Positions 7,960 through 16,517 of a stretch of DNA of 41,529 nt are shown here, piece after piece. The stretch's first letter is position 1. Each line of letters starts with the position of its first letter. Under the pieces are notes generated by a model. That model searched no databases. It was not told the DNA's origin and was given only the letters and a program-made list of their open reading frames with translations. This stretch comes from Flavobacteriales bacterium (GTDB taxonomy: Bacteria; Bacteroidota; Bacteroidia; Flavobacteriales; Flavobacteriaceae). The DNA lies in NCBI GenBank assembly GCA_004213995.1, contig SGZJ01000012.1, positions 1-41,529 on the forward strand, given 5' to 3'. A program made the position numbers and the translations under genes.

Positions 7960-8682
7960 ATGAATTTAACTTTAGATATTGGAAATACACAAGCCAAATT
8001 AGCTGTCTTTGACGACAAGTTGTTAGAGCATTGTAGTTTTGATGTAAAATTTATTGACGATAAGATTGGTGATCTTTTAATACTATTTCCAGAAATTATA
8101 AACCTTATTGTTTGTTCTGTAATAAAAATAGATTTTAATTTCGAGAAGTATAATTTTAAAAATATTCATTTTGTATCAAAAAAATCTAACCTACCATTTA
8201 AAAACTTGTACAATACCAAAAATTCACTTGGGAACGATAGGCTAGCTCTAGTTTCACGTGCATCTATAAAACACCCAAATAAAAATGTTTTAATTATTGA
8301 TTCGGGTAGCTGTATTACTTATGATTTTATAAACGAAAACAATCAATATATTGGAGGTGCAATATCCCCAGGACTTAATATGAGGTTTAAATCATTAAAT
8401 GAGTTTACATCAAATTTACCATTAATCAAACTTATAAATAAGCCTAAATTTGTTGGCTCAAACACACAAGAGTCTATTAATTCTGGAGTTTTGAATGGAG
8501 TAATTAATGAAATTGAAGGATTTATTGGTCAATATTCATCCAAATACAAAAATTTAACAGTTATTTTAACAGGTGGGGACTCAGATTTCTTGTCTAAACG
8601 ATTAAAAATTAGCATCTTTGCGAATCAAAATTTTTTATTAGAAGGATTAAATGATTTAGTTAAACTAAATATCTCAAATTGA
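7960..8682 (+). CDS. coaX: Type III pantothenate kinase
   Basis: Phosphorylates pantothenate with ATP in the first committed step of coenzyme A synthesis. The ASKHA-fold phosphate loop is DIGNTQAKLAVF at the N-terminus (Asp6), followed by SLGNDRLAL, the IDSGSCITYDF strand (Ser where many relatives have Thr/Ala-Gly-Thr) and GGAISPG. The 240-residue length fits the family. An in-frame ATG at 7876 would add 28 residues before the conserved MNLTLDIGNT; this lies next to the tRNA promoter and has no family counterpart, so 7960 is preferred. It opens a plus-strand run of envelope genes and its stop overlaps the next start by 4 nt (TTGA). Confidence 0.93.
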   Translation: MNLTLDIGNTQAKLAVFDDKLLEHCSFDVKFIDDKIGDLLILFPEIINLIVCSVIKIDFNFEKYNFKNIHFVSKKSNLPFKNLYNTKNSLGNDRLALVSRASIKHPNKNVLIIDSGSCITYDFINENNQYIGGAISPGLNMRFKSLNEFTSNLPLIKLINKPKFVGSNTQESINSGVLNGVINEIEGFIGQYSSKYKNLTVILTGGDSDFLSKRLKISIFANQNFLLEGLNDLVKLNISN

Positions 8683-9983
8683 AAAAAAATCTATTTTTTA
8701 TAATTATATCTTTATTTTCTATCGCTTCTTTCTCTCAAGGAAGTGCATCTCCTTATTCTTTTTATGGAATAGGTAGTTTGAATTTTAATGGCACAACAGA
8801 AAATAGAGCAATGGGTCGTCTAAGTATTCTTACCGATAGTATTCATATGAATTTCAGAAACCCAGCATCCTTTACCGGCAACGATTTAAAAGCATTTAAT
8901 AATGAAGGTAGGTTAGTAAAATTCACAGTTAGTGTTGGTAACTCAGATATTAATTTTAAAACAAATAGTACTTCAGCAAAATCATCTACAACAAATTTTG
9001 ATTATTTGGGCTTATCTCTACCAATGGGTAAATTTGGAGTTGGATTCGGTTTAATGCCACACTCTTCAGTTGGCTATAAACTTGAATCTTTGGATGATGC
9101 CGATTTAATCAAATATAAATATTATGGTAAAGGTGGTTTGAATAAAGTTTTACTAGGTTTTGCTTACCAATTTTCTGAAAGTTTTGCATTAGGGATTAAT
9201 TTGGATTATAATTTTGGTAATATTCAAAACAATGGAATTGAATTTCTATATGATGATAATTTAGATCCACTTGATTATCACAGTAGAGAAGCGAACAGAT
9301 CAGATCTGAGCGGATTTAATTATAATATGGGATTAACTTTTAAGCCTATGTTGTCTGATTTAATACAACTTCATTCAGCAATTACTTATTCACCTGATTA
9401 TGAGTTAAATTCTGAAAATTACAGAACATTCTCGTCTATTGTTATTAATTCTAATTCTGGTGAAGAATTTCCAATAAATGAAATTAATGTAGATTTAGAA
9501 TCTTTAGGTTTAAAAGAAACAAGTTTATCAATGCCTTCCAAAACATCTATTGGTATTGGCATCGGAAAACTAAGAAAATGGTTTATTGGTTCAGAATATA
9601 CCTTTGTAAATACCAGTGTATTTAAATCCGACCTTATAAATATAGATAACACTAGCTACGAAGACGGATCAACTCTATCTTTCGGAGGATATTTTATCCC
9701 TGATTATTCTTCATTTAAAAGTGTTTTAAATAGAGTTGTTTACAGATCAGGAATTTATTTTGAAAAAACTGGATTAATAATTAATGATCAATCTATTAAG
9801 GAATTTGGTATGACTTTTGGAGTTGGTATTCCAGTGGGTAATATGTTCTCTAATTTAAATTTGGCATTAGAGGTTGGTAAACGAGGTACTACAGATGCAA
9901 ATTTAGTTGAAGAAAAATTTGCAAATTTAAAAATGAGTCTTTCATTAAACGACAGATGGTTTATTAAAAGAAAATACAATTAA
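8679..9983 (+). CDS. Outer-membrane beta-barrel protein (FadL/OmpP1-like)
   Basis: A 434-residue protein with signal peptide MKKNLFFIIISLFSIASFSQ and alternating beta-strand patterns to the C-terminus, including ASPYSFYGIGSLNFNG and the NPASF-type motif near residue 66 seen in PorV/FadL-like barrels of Bacteroidota. It probably sits in the outer membrane; transported substrate unknown. The start codon is TTG, overlapping the coaX stop (TTGA), which implies translational coupling. It precedes a TPR protein, lptC and a PpiD-like chaperone, so a role in outer-membrane maintenance is plausible but inferred. Confidence 0.8.
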   Translation: MKKNLFFIIISLFSIASFSQGSASPYSFYGIGSLNFNGTTENRAMGRLSILTDSIHMNFRNPASFTGNDLKAFNNEGRLVKFTVSVGNSDINFKTNSTSAKSSTTNFDYLGLSLPMGKFGVGFGLMPHSSVGYKLESLDDADLIKYKYYGKGGLNKVLLGFAYQFSESFALGINLDYNFGNIQNNGIEFLYDDNLDPLDYHSREANRSDLSGFNYNMGLTFKPMLSDLIQLHSAITYSPDYELNSENYRTFSSIVINSNSGEEFPINEINVDLESLGLKETSLSMPSKTSIGIGIGKLRKWFIGSEYTFVNTSVFKSDLINIDNTSYEDGSTLSFGGYFIPDYSSFKSVLNRVVYRSGIYFEKTGLIINDQSIKEFGMTFGVGIPVGNMFSNLNLALEVGKRGTTDANLVEEKFANLKMSLSLNDRWFIKRKYN

Positions 9984-9985
9984 TT

Positions 9986-11365
9986 ATGAAAAAATTATTT
10001 AGTTTAATATTAATACTTACAGTGATTTCTATTTCATTTTCACAACAAAATGAAGATGACATAAATGCGCTTTCAATATTTAATGAATATTCAAAAGCAA
10101 AGAATTATGAAGCAGCATATGGTCCATGGATGGAATTAAGAAATAGAAATCCAAAATTTCATTTAGGTATATACAGTGAAGGTGAAAAAATATTAAAATA
10201 TAAAATCAAAAACTCAGTTGGAGAAGAAAAAATTGCCTTCATCAGAGATTTAATTTTTTTATACTCCCAAAGAAGAGAGTTTTTTAAAACAAAAACTCCA
10301 ATGGGGAAATTCCTTGCAAAATCTGCTAAAATACAATATGACTTTAGAAAAGAGTTAAATATTTCTACTTTAGAGTTGTTTAATTCATATGATAATGCTT
10401 TTAAATCTGACTTAAAATCATTTAATAATCCTGTTGATTTATTAACATACTTTAAACTTGCTGTTGAATTATTTGATGATGGAATTAAAACTGCAGAAGA
10501 ACTTTTCACTAAGTATGATGAAGTTTCTGAAAAGGTTGAATCTGAGGTTGAAAATTATACTGTTAAGCTTAATGCTTTTTTACCATCTGATGACTCAATG
10601 GAAGTTACTTATTCAAAAAAGGATGCTCAAAAAATTAGAGCCTATAATAGTTATCTAAAAGGGTATGAGCAGATTTCAAAAGGAATGGATATTTCTTTAG
10701 GTATTAGAGCTAACTGTGAAAATCTAGTGATTCTTTATCAAAAAAATTATGAAGAAAATAAAAATGATGGGCTTTGGTTACAAAGAGCTATGAACAGATT
10801 AGCTGGCAAAGATTGTATTGATACAGAATTATTTGTTACAATTTTACAGCAAAAAAATAATTTAGATCCAAATCCTGATACTTCTTACTACCTTGGAATT
10901 ATTAAAGATAGAGAGGGTAAAACTGCTGAAGCACTTGAGTACTATAATCAAGCAATTGAACTGCAAACAGACGGTTATAAAAAAGCAAAGATTTTGTTTA
11001 AAATTGCAACAAATTTTAAAAAGAGTGGCTCGTTCTCAAAAGCAAGAAGTTATTATAGAAAAGCTTTAAGGTTTAATCCGTCAATGGGTAAATGTTATAT
11101 AGCAATTGCACAAATGTATGCTTCTAGCGCTAAAAATTGTGGTTCAGATAATTTTAGTCAAAGAGCAGTGTACTGGTTGGCATCTTCTGAAGCTTTAAAA
11201 GCATCTAAAGTTGATCCTAACCTAAAAAAAGCTGCAAATAATTCATCAAAAAATTATTTAGCTAAGGCTCCTCAAAAAAGTGAAATATTTTCATCTGGAA
11301 GAGAGGGTGAATTAATTAGTATTGGATGTTGGATAGGCTCAAGTGTTAAAGTGCCTAATCTATAA
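9986..11365 (+). CDS. Secreted TPR protein of the coaX-lptC cluster
   Basis: 459 residues: a signal peptide (cleavage near residue 19, ISFSQQ), a helical region, and clear TPR units at about 300-400 (for example YYLGIIKDREGKTAEALEYY and SGSFSKARSYYRKALRFNP). It is likely periplasmic. It starts 2 nt after the beta-barrel gene and overlaps lptC by one base (TAATG), so expression is tightly coupled. TPR proteins in such settings often scaffold assembly complexes; the partner here is not known. Confidence 0.85.
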   Translation: MKKLFSLILILTVISISFSQQNEDDINALSIFNEYSKAKNYEAAYGPWMELRNRNPKFHLGIYSEGEKILKYKIKNSVGEEKIAFIRDLIFLYSQRREFFKTKTPMGKFLAKSAKIQYDFRKELNISTLELFNSYDNAFKSDLKSFNNPVDLLTYFKLAVELFDDGIKTAEELFTKYDEVSEKVESEVENYTVKLNAFLPSDDSMEVTYSKKDAQKIRAYNSYLKGYEQISKGMDISLGIRANCENLVILYQKNYEENKNDGLWLQRAMNRLAGKDCIDTELFVTILQQKNNLDPNPDTSYYLGIIKDREGKTAEALEYYNQAIELQTDGYKKAKILFKIATNFKKSGSFSKARSYYRKALRFNPSMGKCYIAIAQMYASSAKNCGSDNFSQRAVYWLASSEALKASKVDPNLKKAANNSSKNYLAKAPQKSEIFSSGREGELISIGCWIGSSVKVPNL

Positions 11366-11892
11366 TGAAATATTTATATCTCTCATTGTTATTTGTTTTT
11401 TTTTCTTCATGTAAAAATGAACTAGAGGATGTTCGATCATTAGATTATAACAATTCTCCAATTACCATTGCAAAAAGTATAAATTCAATCTACACTGACT
11501 CAGGAATTGTTTCTTCAAAGTTAATTAGCCCTAAAATGTATAACTTTTCTAACATGGACTTCCCTTACTTTGAATTTCCTGAATCTGTTGAAATAATTTT
11601 ATATGATAAAAATAAAAATGAAAGTATTATTACTGCTGATTATGTTATTTCATACAACAATACTGATCTTGTTGATTTAAGATCAAATGTCATTATTATA
11701 ACAAGCTCTAATGATACACTTTACACAGACCAATTGTACTATAATAAAAAAGACGAATGGTTATTTACTAATTATCCTTTTAGATATAAATCAATAGATA
11801 AAAACATTACAGGAGTTGGTTTTGATTCAAATATTGATTTTTCAAAAATCAATTTTCTAGATGTTAATGGTTACGTACTATTAAAAGAATAA
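11365..11892 (+). CDS. lptC: LPS export ABC transporter periplasmic protein LptC
   Basis: A 175-residue lipoprotein-type signal (MKYLYLSLLFVFFSSC, Cys16) is followed by an LptC/OstA-like beta-jellyroll: SPKMYNF, FPYFEFPESVEIILYD, ESIITADYVI, and VVIITSSNDTLYTDQLYYN-like repeats that in the family pass LPS from LptBFG to the bridge. A lipobox instead of the membrane helix of E. coli LptC is, as far as I recall, usual in Bacteroidota. The neighbouring barrel, TPR and chaperone genes support an envelope role. Confidence 0.88.
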   Translation: MKYLYLSLLFVFFSSCKNELEDVRSLDYNNSPITIAKSINSIYTDSGIVSSKLISPKMYNFSNMDFPYFEFPESVEIILYDKNKNESIITADYVISYNNTDLVDLRSNVIIITSSNDTLYTDQLYYNKKDEWLFTNYPFRYKSIDKNITGVGFDSNIDFSKINFLDVNGYVLLKE

Positions 11893-11920
11893 TTACTATA
11901 TTTATTTACTACATAATACT

Positions 11921-12109
11921 ATGAAACAATTAAGTTTTTTTAAATACGTATATCTTGTTTTTGCAGTTATTTTTTTTGTTGAGTTTATCTCAAATTTAGG
12001 TACTAACTTAACAAGGTCAATCATTTCTTTTATTCTGTCTATGCTTGCTGTTTTTATTTTCTTTTTTAGAAAGAAAATTCAAAATCGTTTTAATTCTAGA
12101 AACAAATAG
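11921..12109 (+). CDS. Small two-helix membrane protein
   Basis: 62 residues with two hydrophobic segments (about 8-24 and 31-49) and a very basic C-terminal tail (RKKIQNRFNSRNK), suggesting an inner-membrane hairpin with a cytoplasmic tail. It lies between lptC (28 nt) and the CNNM-type gene (5 nt) in the same direction, so it is probably part of the same transcript. No family recognised. Confidence 0.65.
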   Translation: MKQLSFFKYVYLVFAVIFFVEFISNLGTNLTRSIISFILSMLAVFIFFFRKKIQNRFNSRNK

Positions 12110-12114
12110 TTAGA

Positions 12115-13398
12115 ATGTATATTGATTATATCATAGTAATAATTTCTTTATTATTCTCAGCTTTTTTTGAAGGAATGGAAATTGCCTATGTTTCGTCCAA
12201 CAAAATCTCTATCGAGATAGAGAAGAAAAAAAAGAATATTTCTTCAAAAATACTTTCAAAATTAACTTCAAACCCTTCAAAGTTTATTGTTTCTATGTTG
12301 ATTGGAACTAATTTAGCTTTGGTTGTTTATGGTTATTATATGGGAGATATATTGATGGATGTTTTTAAACAACTTTCAAAATTTAATTTTCCTCTACTAG
12401 AAATATTGTTGAATGATTTTAATTTGCTTTCACAAACAATAATCTCAACAGTAATTATTTTAATGACTGCACAATTTTTGCCAAAAGTTTTTTTTCAAAT
12501 TTATTCATTTAAGTTTTTAAAATTTTTCTCGATACCTGCCTATTTCTTTTATTTTTGTTTTTACTATATTTCCGACTTTGTTCTTTGGATTACTAATTTA
12601 ATACTTAAGTTTTTCTTTAAAACTCAAGGAGATAACATCCAATTATCTATTAGTAAAGATGATTTGGGTAACTATATAGATGAACAAATTGACGCATCTT
12701 CTCAAGATCAACCTATTGACAATGAAGTTCAAATTTTTCAAAATGCTTTAGATTTTTCAGATTCAAGAGCTAGAGACGTTATGGTTCCTAGAATTGAATT
12801 ATACTCTTTGGAAATTCATGATTATGTATCAAAATTAAGAGAGATTTTCGTTTCAACAGGATTTACTAAAATTTTGATTTATAAAAATACAATCGACGAT
12901 ATAATCGGATATGTACATGCACATGATTTATTTAAAAATCCAAAAACTATTAAATCAATGTTATTACCAGTAGAATTTGTGCCTGAATCTATACTGACCA
13001 AGGATCTTTTAAGTATTTTGACCAAGAAAAGAAAAAGTATAGCTATTATTCTGGATGAATATGGTGGTACATCAGGAATGATAACAGTTGAAGATATAGT
13101 CGAAGAACTATTTGGTGAAATAGATGATGAATTTGATGTAAGTGACTTAATTGAGATAGAAATAGAACCCGGTAATTATAATTTTTCTGCCAGGCTAGAA
13201 GTTGATTATTTAAATGAACAATATAAATTAGATTTACCAGAGAGTGAAGATTATGGAACTTTAGGAGGCCTAATTGTTAATTACACTCAAGAAATTCCAA
13301 AATTAGGTGAGAAGGTTATAATTGACAAATGTCTATTTAAAATTATTGATGTTTCAGAGACAAAAATCAATACCGTTTCATTAATTGTCAAGAAATAA
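12115..13398 (+). CDS. CNNM/CorC (HlyC/CorC) family membrane protein
   Basis: 427 residues with the family order: an N-terminal DUF21 transmembrane domain (about 1-180, opening with the LLFSAFFEGMEIAYVSSNK helix), a CBS pair (about 210-330, starting VMVPRIELYSL and including DEYGGTSGMITVEDIVEELFGEI), and the C-terminal CorC/HlyC domain (about 340-427, YGTLGGLIV). The family is linked to Mg2+ and other cation handling, with the CBS pair sensing nucleotides. It resembles gliding gene gldE in architecture, but the context here (coaX-lptC-ppiD) is a different locus. Confidence 0.88.
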   Translation: MYIDYIIVIISLLFSAFFEGMEIAYVSSNKISIEIEKKKKNISSKILSKLTSNPSKFIVSMLIGTNLALVVYGYYMGDILMDVFKQLSKFNFPLLEILLNDFNLLSQTIISTVIILMTAQFLPKVFFQIYSFKFLKFFSIPAYFFYFCFYYISDFVLWITNLILKFFFKTQGDNIQLSISKDDLGNYIDEQIDASSQDQPIDNEVQIFQNALDFSDSRARDVMVPRIELYSLEIHDYVSKLREIFVSTGFTKILIYKNTIDDIIGYVHAHDLFKNPKTIKSMLLPVEFVPESILTKDLLSILTKKRKSIAIILDEYGGTSGMITVEDIVEELFGEIDDEFDVSDLIEIEIEPGNYNFSARLEVDYLNEQYKLDLPESEDYGTLGGLIVNYTQEIPKLGEKVIIDKCLFKIIDVSETKINTVSLIVKK

Positions 13399-13434
13399 TT
13401 TGTTTTTATTATTAACAAGAAAATGGTACTTTTG
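13399..13434 (+). promoter_or_regulatory. Candidate internal promoter before the PpiD-like gene
   Basis: TTTG at 13399-13402 and TACTTTTG at 13427-13434 match the Bacteroidota boxes, but the 24-nt spacer is longer than usual. The 65-nt gap before the next ATG is the largest in this gene run, which fits a separate start. Confidence 0.35.
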
Positions 13435-13463
13435 GCGACTATATATATTTAAAATAATTAATA

Positions 13464-15611
13464 ATGGCAATATTAAATACAATAAGAGGTAAATCATCAG
13501 TATTAATAATAGTAATAGGAATGGCGCTATTTTCATTTGTTTTTGCTGAACTTATTAAAAGTGGTGATAGTTTTGGTACTGAGCAAAGTGTTGTTGCTAA
13601 TGTTAATGGAATAGATATAGAGCGTGATGATTTTATGAACAAGGTGGAAACTACCGAGAGACAAAATGCCGGAGCTAGATCAAACATTCAATCAATGAAT
13701 CTTGTATGGGATACTGAATTAAGAAGAGTTGTCCTAAAAAATCAATTTAATAAAATTGGAATTTCAGTTGAAAGAGACCAGATGAGATCTTTATTGAAAA
13801 ACAATTTAATTTCATTTGACGAATTTTTAAATGATGATGGTTTATTTGATGAAAACAAGTTAAATGAGTTCATAATAAACTTAAAAGAAATCTCACCTGA
13901 GACTTCACCTTTACAAGGAAATCTTATAAATTATGACGCATGGGTTAACTTTGAAAACACTATTGCGCAAAACGGTTTAGAATCTAGTTACTTTAATTTA
14001 ATAAACTCTGGATTAAGGTCTACACTCTTTGATGGAAAAACAAATTATCATTTTCAAAATGATAATGCAGATATCAAATTTTTGTATTTTCCATACACTT
14101 CAATTCCTGATTCTTTAATATCTGTTTCCAAAGCAGAACTGAGAGGTTATATTAAAAATAACCCTAACGATTACTCTGTTGAAAATTCTAGAGATTTAAT
14201 ATATGTTAAGTTTGATGAAACACCATCAATGCAAGACGAAAATGAGATAACTAATCAATTAAAGAGTTTAATTAATGATAAAGATGAGTATAATATAGAC
14301 ACTAATAAGACAGAAAAGGTTCTAGGCTTAAAAAACACTAATGATCCTGAGTCATTTTTAAATAGATATTCAGATATTAAACTTTATGATGGTTATGTTT
14401 TTGAAAATTCTTTTTCTAAAGAAATGTCTTCGAAATTGTATAACTTAAATGAAGGTGAATTATATGGACCTTACAAAGAAGGTCCTTATATGAAAGTCAC
14501 AAAAATGTTAGATGTAATAAAATTGTCTGACTCTGTAAAAGTTAGACATATTTTAATTCCTTATGCAGGTTCTACTAGAGCTGGAGATCAAGAATTTAGA
14601 ACATTTGATCAATCTAAAAAAACTGCTGATAGTATTTTTAGAGTAGTTAAACGAAATAGAAGTAAATTTAAAAATTTATTAAACCTTTCTTCTGATAAAG
14701 TAAGTAATGAAAATGGTGGCGAAATTGAATTTGCCTATACTGATGGTTTTGCCCCAGAATTTAGAGATTTTTCTTTTGAAAATAATGTTGGTAATATTTC
14801 TGTAGTTGAAACTAGTTTTGGTTTTCACATTATTGAAATATTATCACAAACAAAGAAAAGAAAAGCCGTAAAAGTTGCTAATCTTGCTCTTAGAATTGAG
14901 TCTTCCGAAAGAACTATTGACAGCATTTTTAATATTGCATCAAAGTTTGAAGTTATGGCTTCAAAATCAGACTTTAGAGATGTGGCCAAAGAAAATGATT
15001 ATTCAGTTAGGTCAATTAATGCAATAAAGGATTTAGATGAAAACATTCCAGGACTAGGTTCACAAAGAAGTATAGTAAGATGGATGTATGAATCTGGTAC
15101 TGATACTGGTGACTTTAAGCGGTTTAACTTACAAAATGGTGGTTACGTTGTTGCAATGTTGACTTCTGTCAATAAAGCTGGCTTAATGACTAATGACAAA
15201 GCTTCAGTTACTGCCTTACCTATGGTTAAGAATAAAAAGAAAGCGGAATTAATTATGAAAAAAATAAGTGGTAATACTCTTACTGAAATTTCAAATAATC
15301 AAAATCAAAATATTCAAACTGCTTTAGCTGTTAATATTTCAAGCCCTACACTTTCAGGAGTTGGAAATGAGCCTGAAGTTATTGGAAATTCTTTTGGATT
15401 AGCTGTAGGACAAACATCAAAAGCCATTTTAGGAAATAGTGGTGTGTTTTATGTTTATTTAGAAAAATTAAATATAGCTGAAGATCTTCCGAACTATTTA
15501 GTGTTTGCCAATAATTTAAGTTCATCTAAGACAAACAATCTTAATACAAAGGTTTATGAAGCTTTAAAAGATGCCTCTGAAATTGATGACAAGAGAAGTT
15601 TATTTTATTAA
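13464..15611 (+). CDS. PpiD/SurA-like peptidylprolyl isomerase, periplasmic chaperone
   Basis: 715 residues. A single N-terminal membrane anchor (about 13-31, SVLIIVIGMALFSFVFAEL) follows the short MAILNTIRGK head typical of PpiD. Next comes a SurA-N-like chaperone region (VVANVNGIDIERDDFMNKVE) and a parvulin domain at about 355-470 (VKVRHILIPY ... ENGGEIEFAYTDGFAPEF ... FGFHIIEI). It helps fold outer-membrane and secreted proteins at the inner-membrane periplasmic face. It ends the coaX-lptC run, and its 3' end overlaps the convergent kinase gene by 12 nt. Confidence 0.9.
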   Translation: MAILNTIRGKSSVLIIVIGMALFSFVFAELIKSGDSFGTEQSVVANVNGIDIERDDFMNKVETTERQNAGARSNIQSMNLVWDTELRRVVLKNQFNKIGISVERDQMRSLLKNNLISFDEFLNDDGLFDENKLNEFIINLKEISPETSPLQGNLINYDAWVNFENTIAQNGLESSYFNLINSGLRSTLFDGKTNYHFQNDNADIKFLYFPYTSIPDSLISVSKAELRGYIKNNPNDYSVENSRDLIYVKFDETPSMQDENEITNQLKSLINDKDEYNIDTNKTEKVLGLKNTNDPESFLNRYSDIKLYDGYVFENSFSKEMSSKLYNLNEGELYGPYKEGPYMKVTKMLDVIKLSDSVKVRHILIPYAGSTRAGDQEFRTFDQSKKTADSIFRVVKRNRSKFKNLLNLSSDKVSNENGGEIEFAYTDGFAPEFRDFSFENNVGNISVVETSFGFHIIEILSQTKKRKAVKVANLALRIESSERTIDSIFNIASKFEVMASKSDFRDVAKENDYSVRSINAIKDLDENIPGLGSQRSIVRWMYESGTDTGDFKRFNLQNGGYVVAMLTSVNKAGLMTNDKASVTALPMVKNKKKAELIMKKISGNTLTEISNNQNQNIQTALAVNISSPTLSGVGNEPEVIGNSFGLAVGQTSKAILGNSGVFYVYLEKLNIAEDLPNYLVFANNLSSSKTNNLNTKVYEALKDASEIDDKRSLFY

Positions 15612-16517
15612 TTGAGAGTACTCAAATATAATTTTATAGTCTTTTTTTAAGAAATACTCCATATCTTTTTTTGTGCCTGTTGCTAGAATAAAATCACCAC
15701 CCCATGCCCCTAAGCTTTTAATTGCTCCTTTTGAGTAATCTTTAAATAACTTCTCTTTAACAGTATTAAGACCAACTAGCTTAGATATTAGTAGCTCATG
15801 TTTAGTTAAATATTTTTCAAATTCTTTTATATCTTTTGTCTTAAGAATAGATTGGTTAATATGTATGAATTCTTTTTTAATTTCGTGACTTAGGTCATTA
15901 TTTCTCGATCTATATTTTTCAATCCCCTCCCTTGTATTTTGTTTTTCACCTAAGTAAATGAAAAAAATATTTTCTTTAAAAACTGGATCAAAATTGACTT
16001 CTTTTACAGATATTTTATCTTTTAAATTCCTAAATTGAATTGGTTTATCATATTTTGCACATGCTATATCATAGCCACTTCCTCCAAAGGTTAATTTGAG
16101 TAATTTATATGCATCAACTTTAGCCCAATTAGCCAAATTATTAATAAGAGTAGATGAAGACCCAAGTCCCCAATTTTTTGAAAATGATAATTTAGAAATA
16201 AAATCATATCCTAAATTATCACTTAGTAAAGAACTATTTAATTTTAAAATGGAGTTAAATATTTTTAGTAATGTATCAGAAATATCATTTTTTTCTCCTA
16301 TGTACAGTAATGTTTTATTTTTGTTAATTATGTATTTTTCCCTAAACCATAGATGATTTCTGTAGTCATAACTTTCCCAATTAATCACATTTAATTGGTT
16401 TTTATTAACTTCTAAAGATTGTCCAAACTTTGTTGGTAAAGCTATACATTCTATACCATCTAATACTACATATTCAGATGTTAATAGTAGTTTTCCGTTA
16501 CTGTAGAATTCATTCAT
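15600..16517 (-). CDS. GYDIA-type GHMP kinase (mevalonate pathway)
   Basis: A 305-residue GHMP-superfamily kinase. The phosphate loop is WGLGSSSTLINNLA and the GSGYDIA motif that names this Bacteroidota family is present (about residue 146). The N-terminal GKLLLTSEYVVLDG strand is also typical. It overlaps HMG-CoA reductase by 8 nt, so a mevalonate or phosphomevalonate kinase role in isoprenoid synthesis is the natural reading, though the exact substrate has to be shown. Confidence 0.88.
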   Translation of the reverse strand: MNEFYSNGKLLLTSEYVVLDGIECIALPTKFGQSLEVNKNQLNVINWESYDYRNHLWFREKYIINKNKTLLYIGEKNDISDTLLKIFNSILKLNSSLLSDNLGYDFISKLSFSKNWGLGSSSTLINNLANWAKVDAYKLLKLTFGGSGYDIACAKYDKPIQFRNLKDKISVKEVNFDPVFKENIFFIYLGEKQNTREGIEKYRSRNNDLSHEIKKEFIHINQSILKTKDIKEFEKYLTKHELLISKLVGLNTVKEKLFKDYSKGAIKSLGAWGGDFILATGTKKDMEYFLKKDYKIIFEYSQLIK

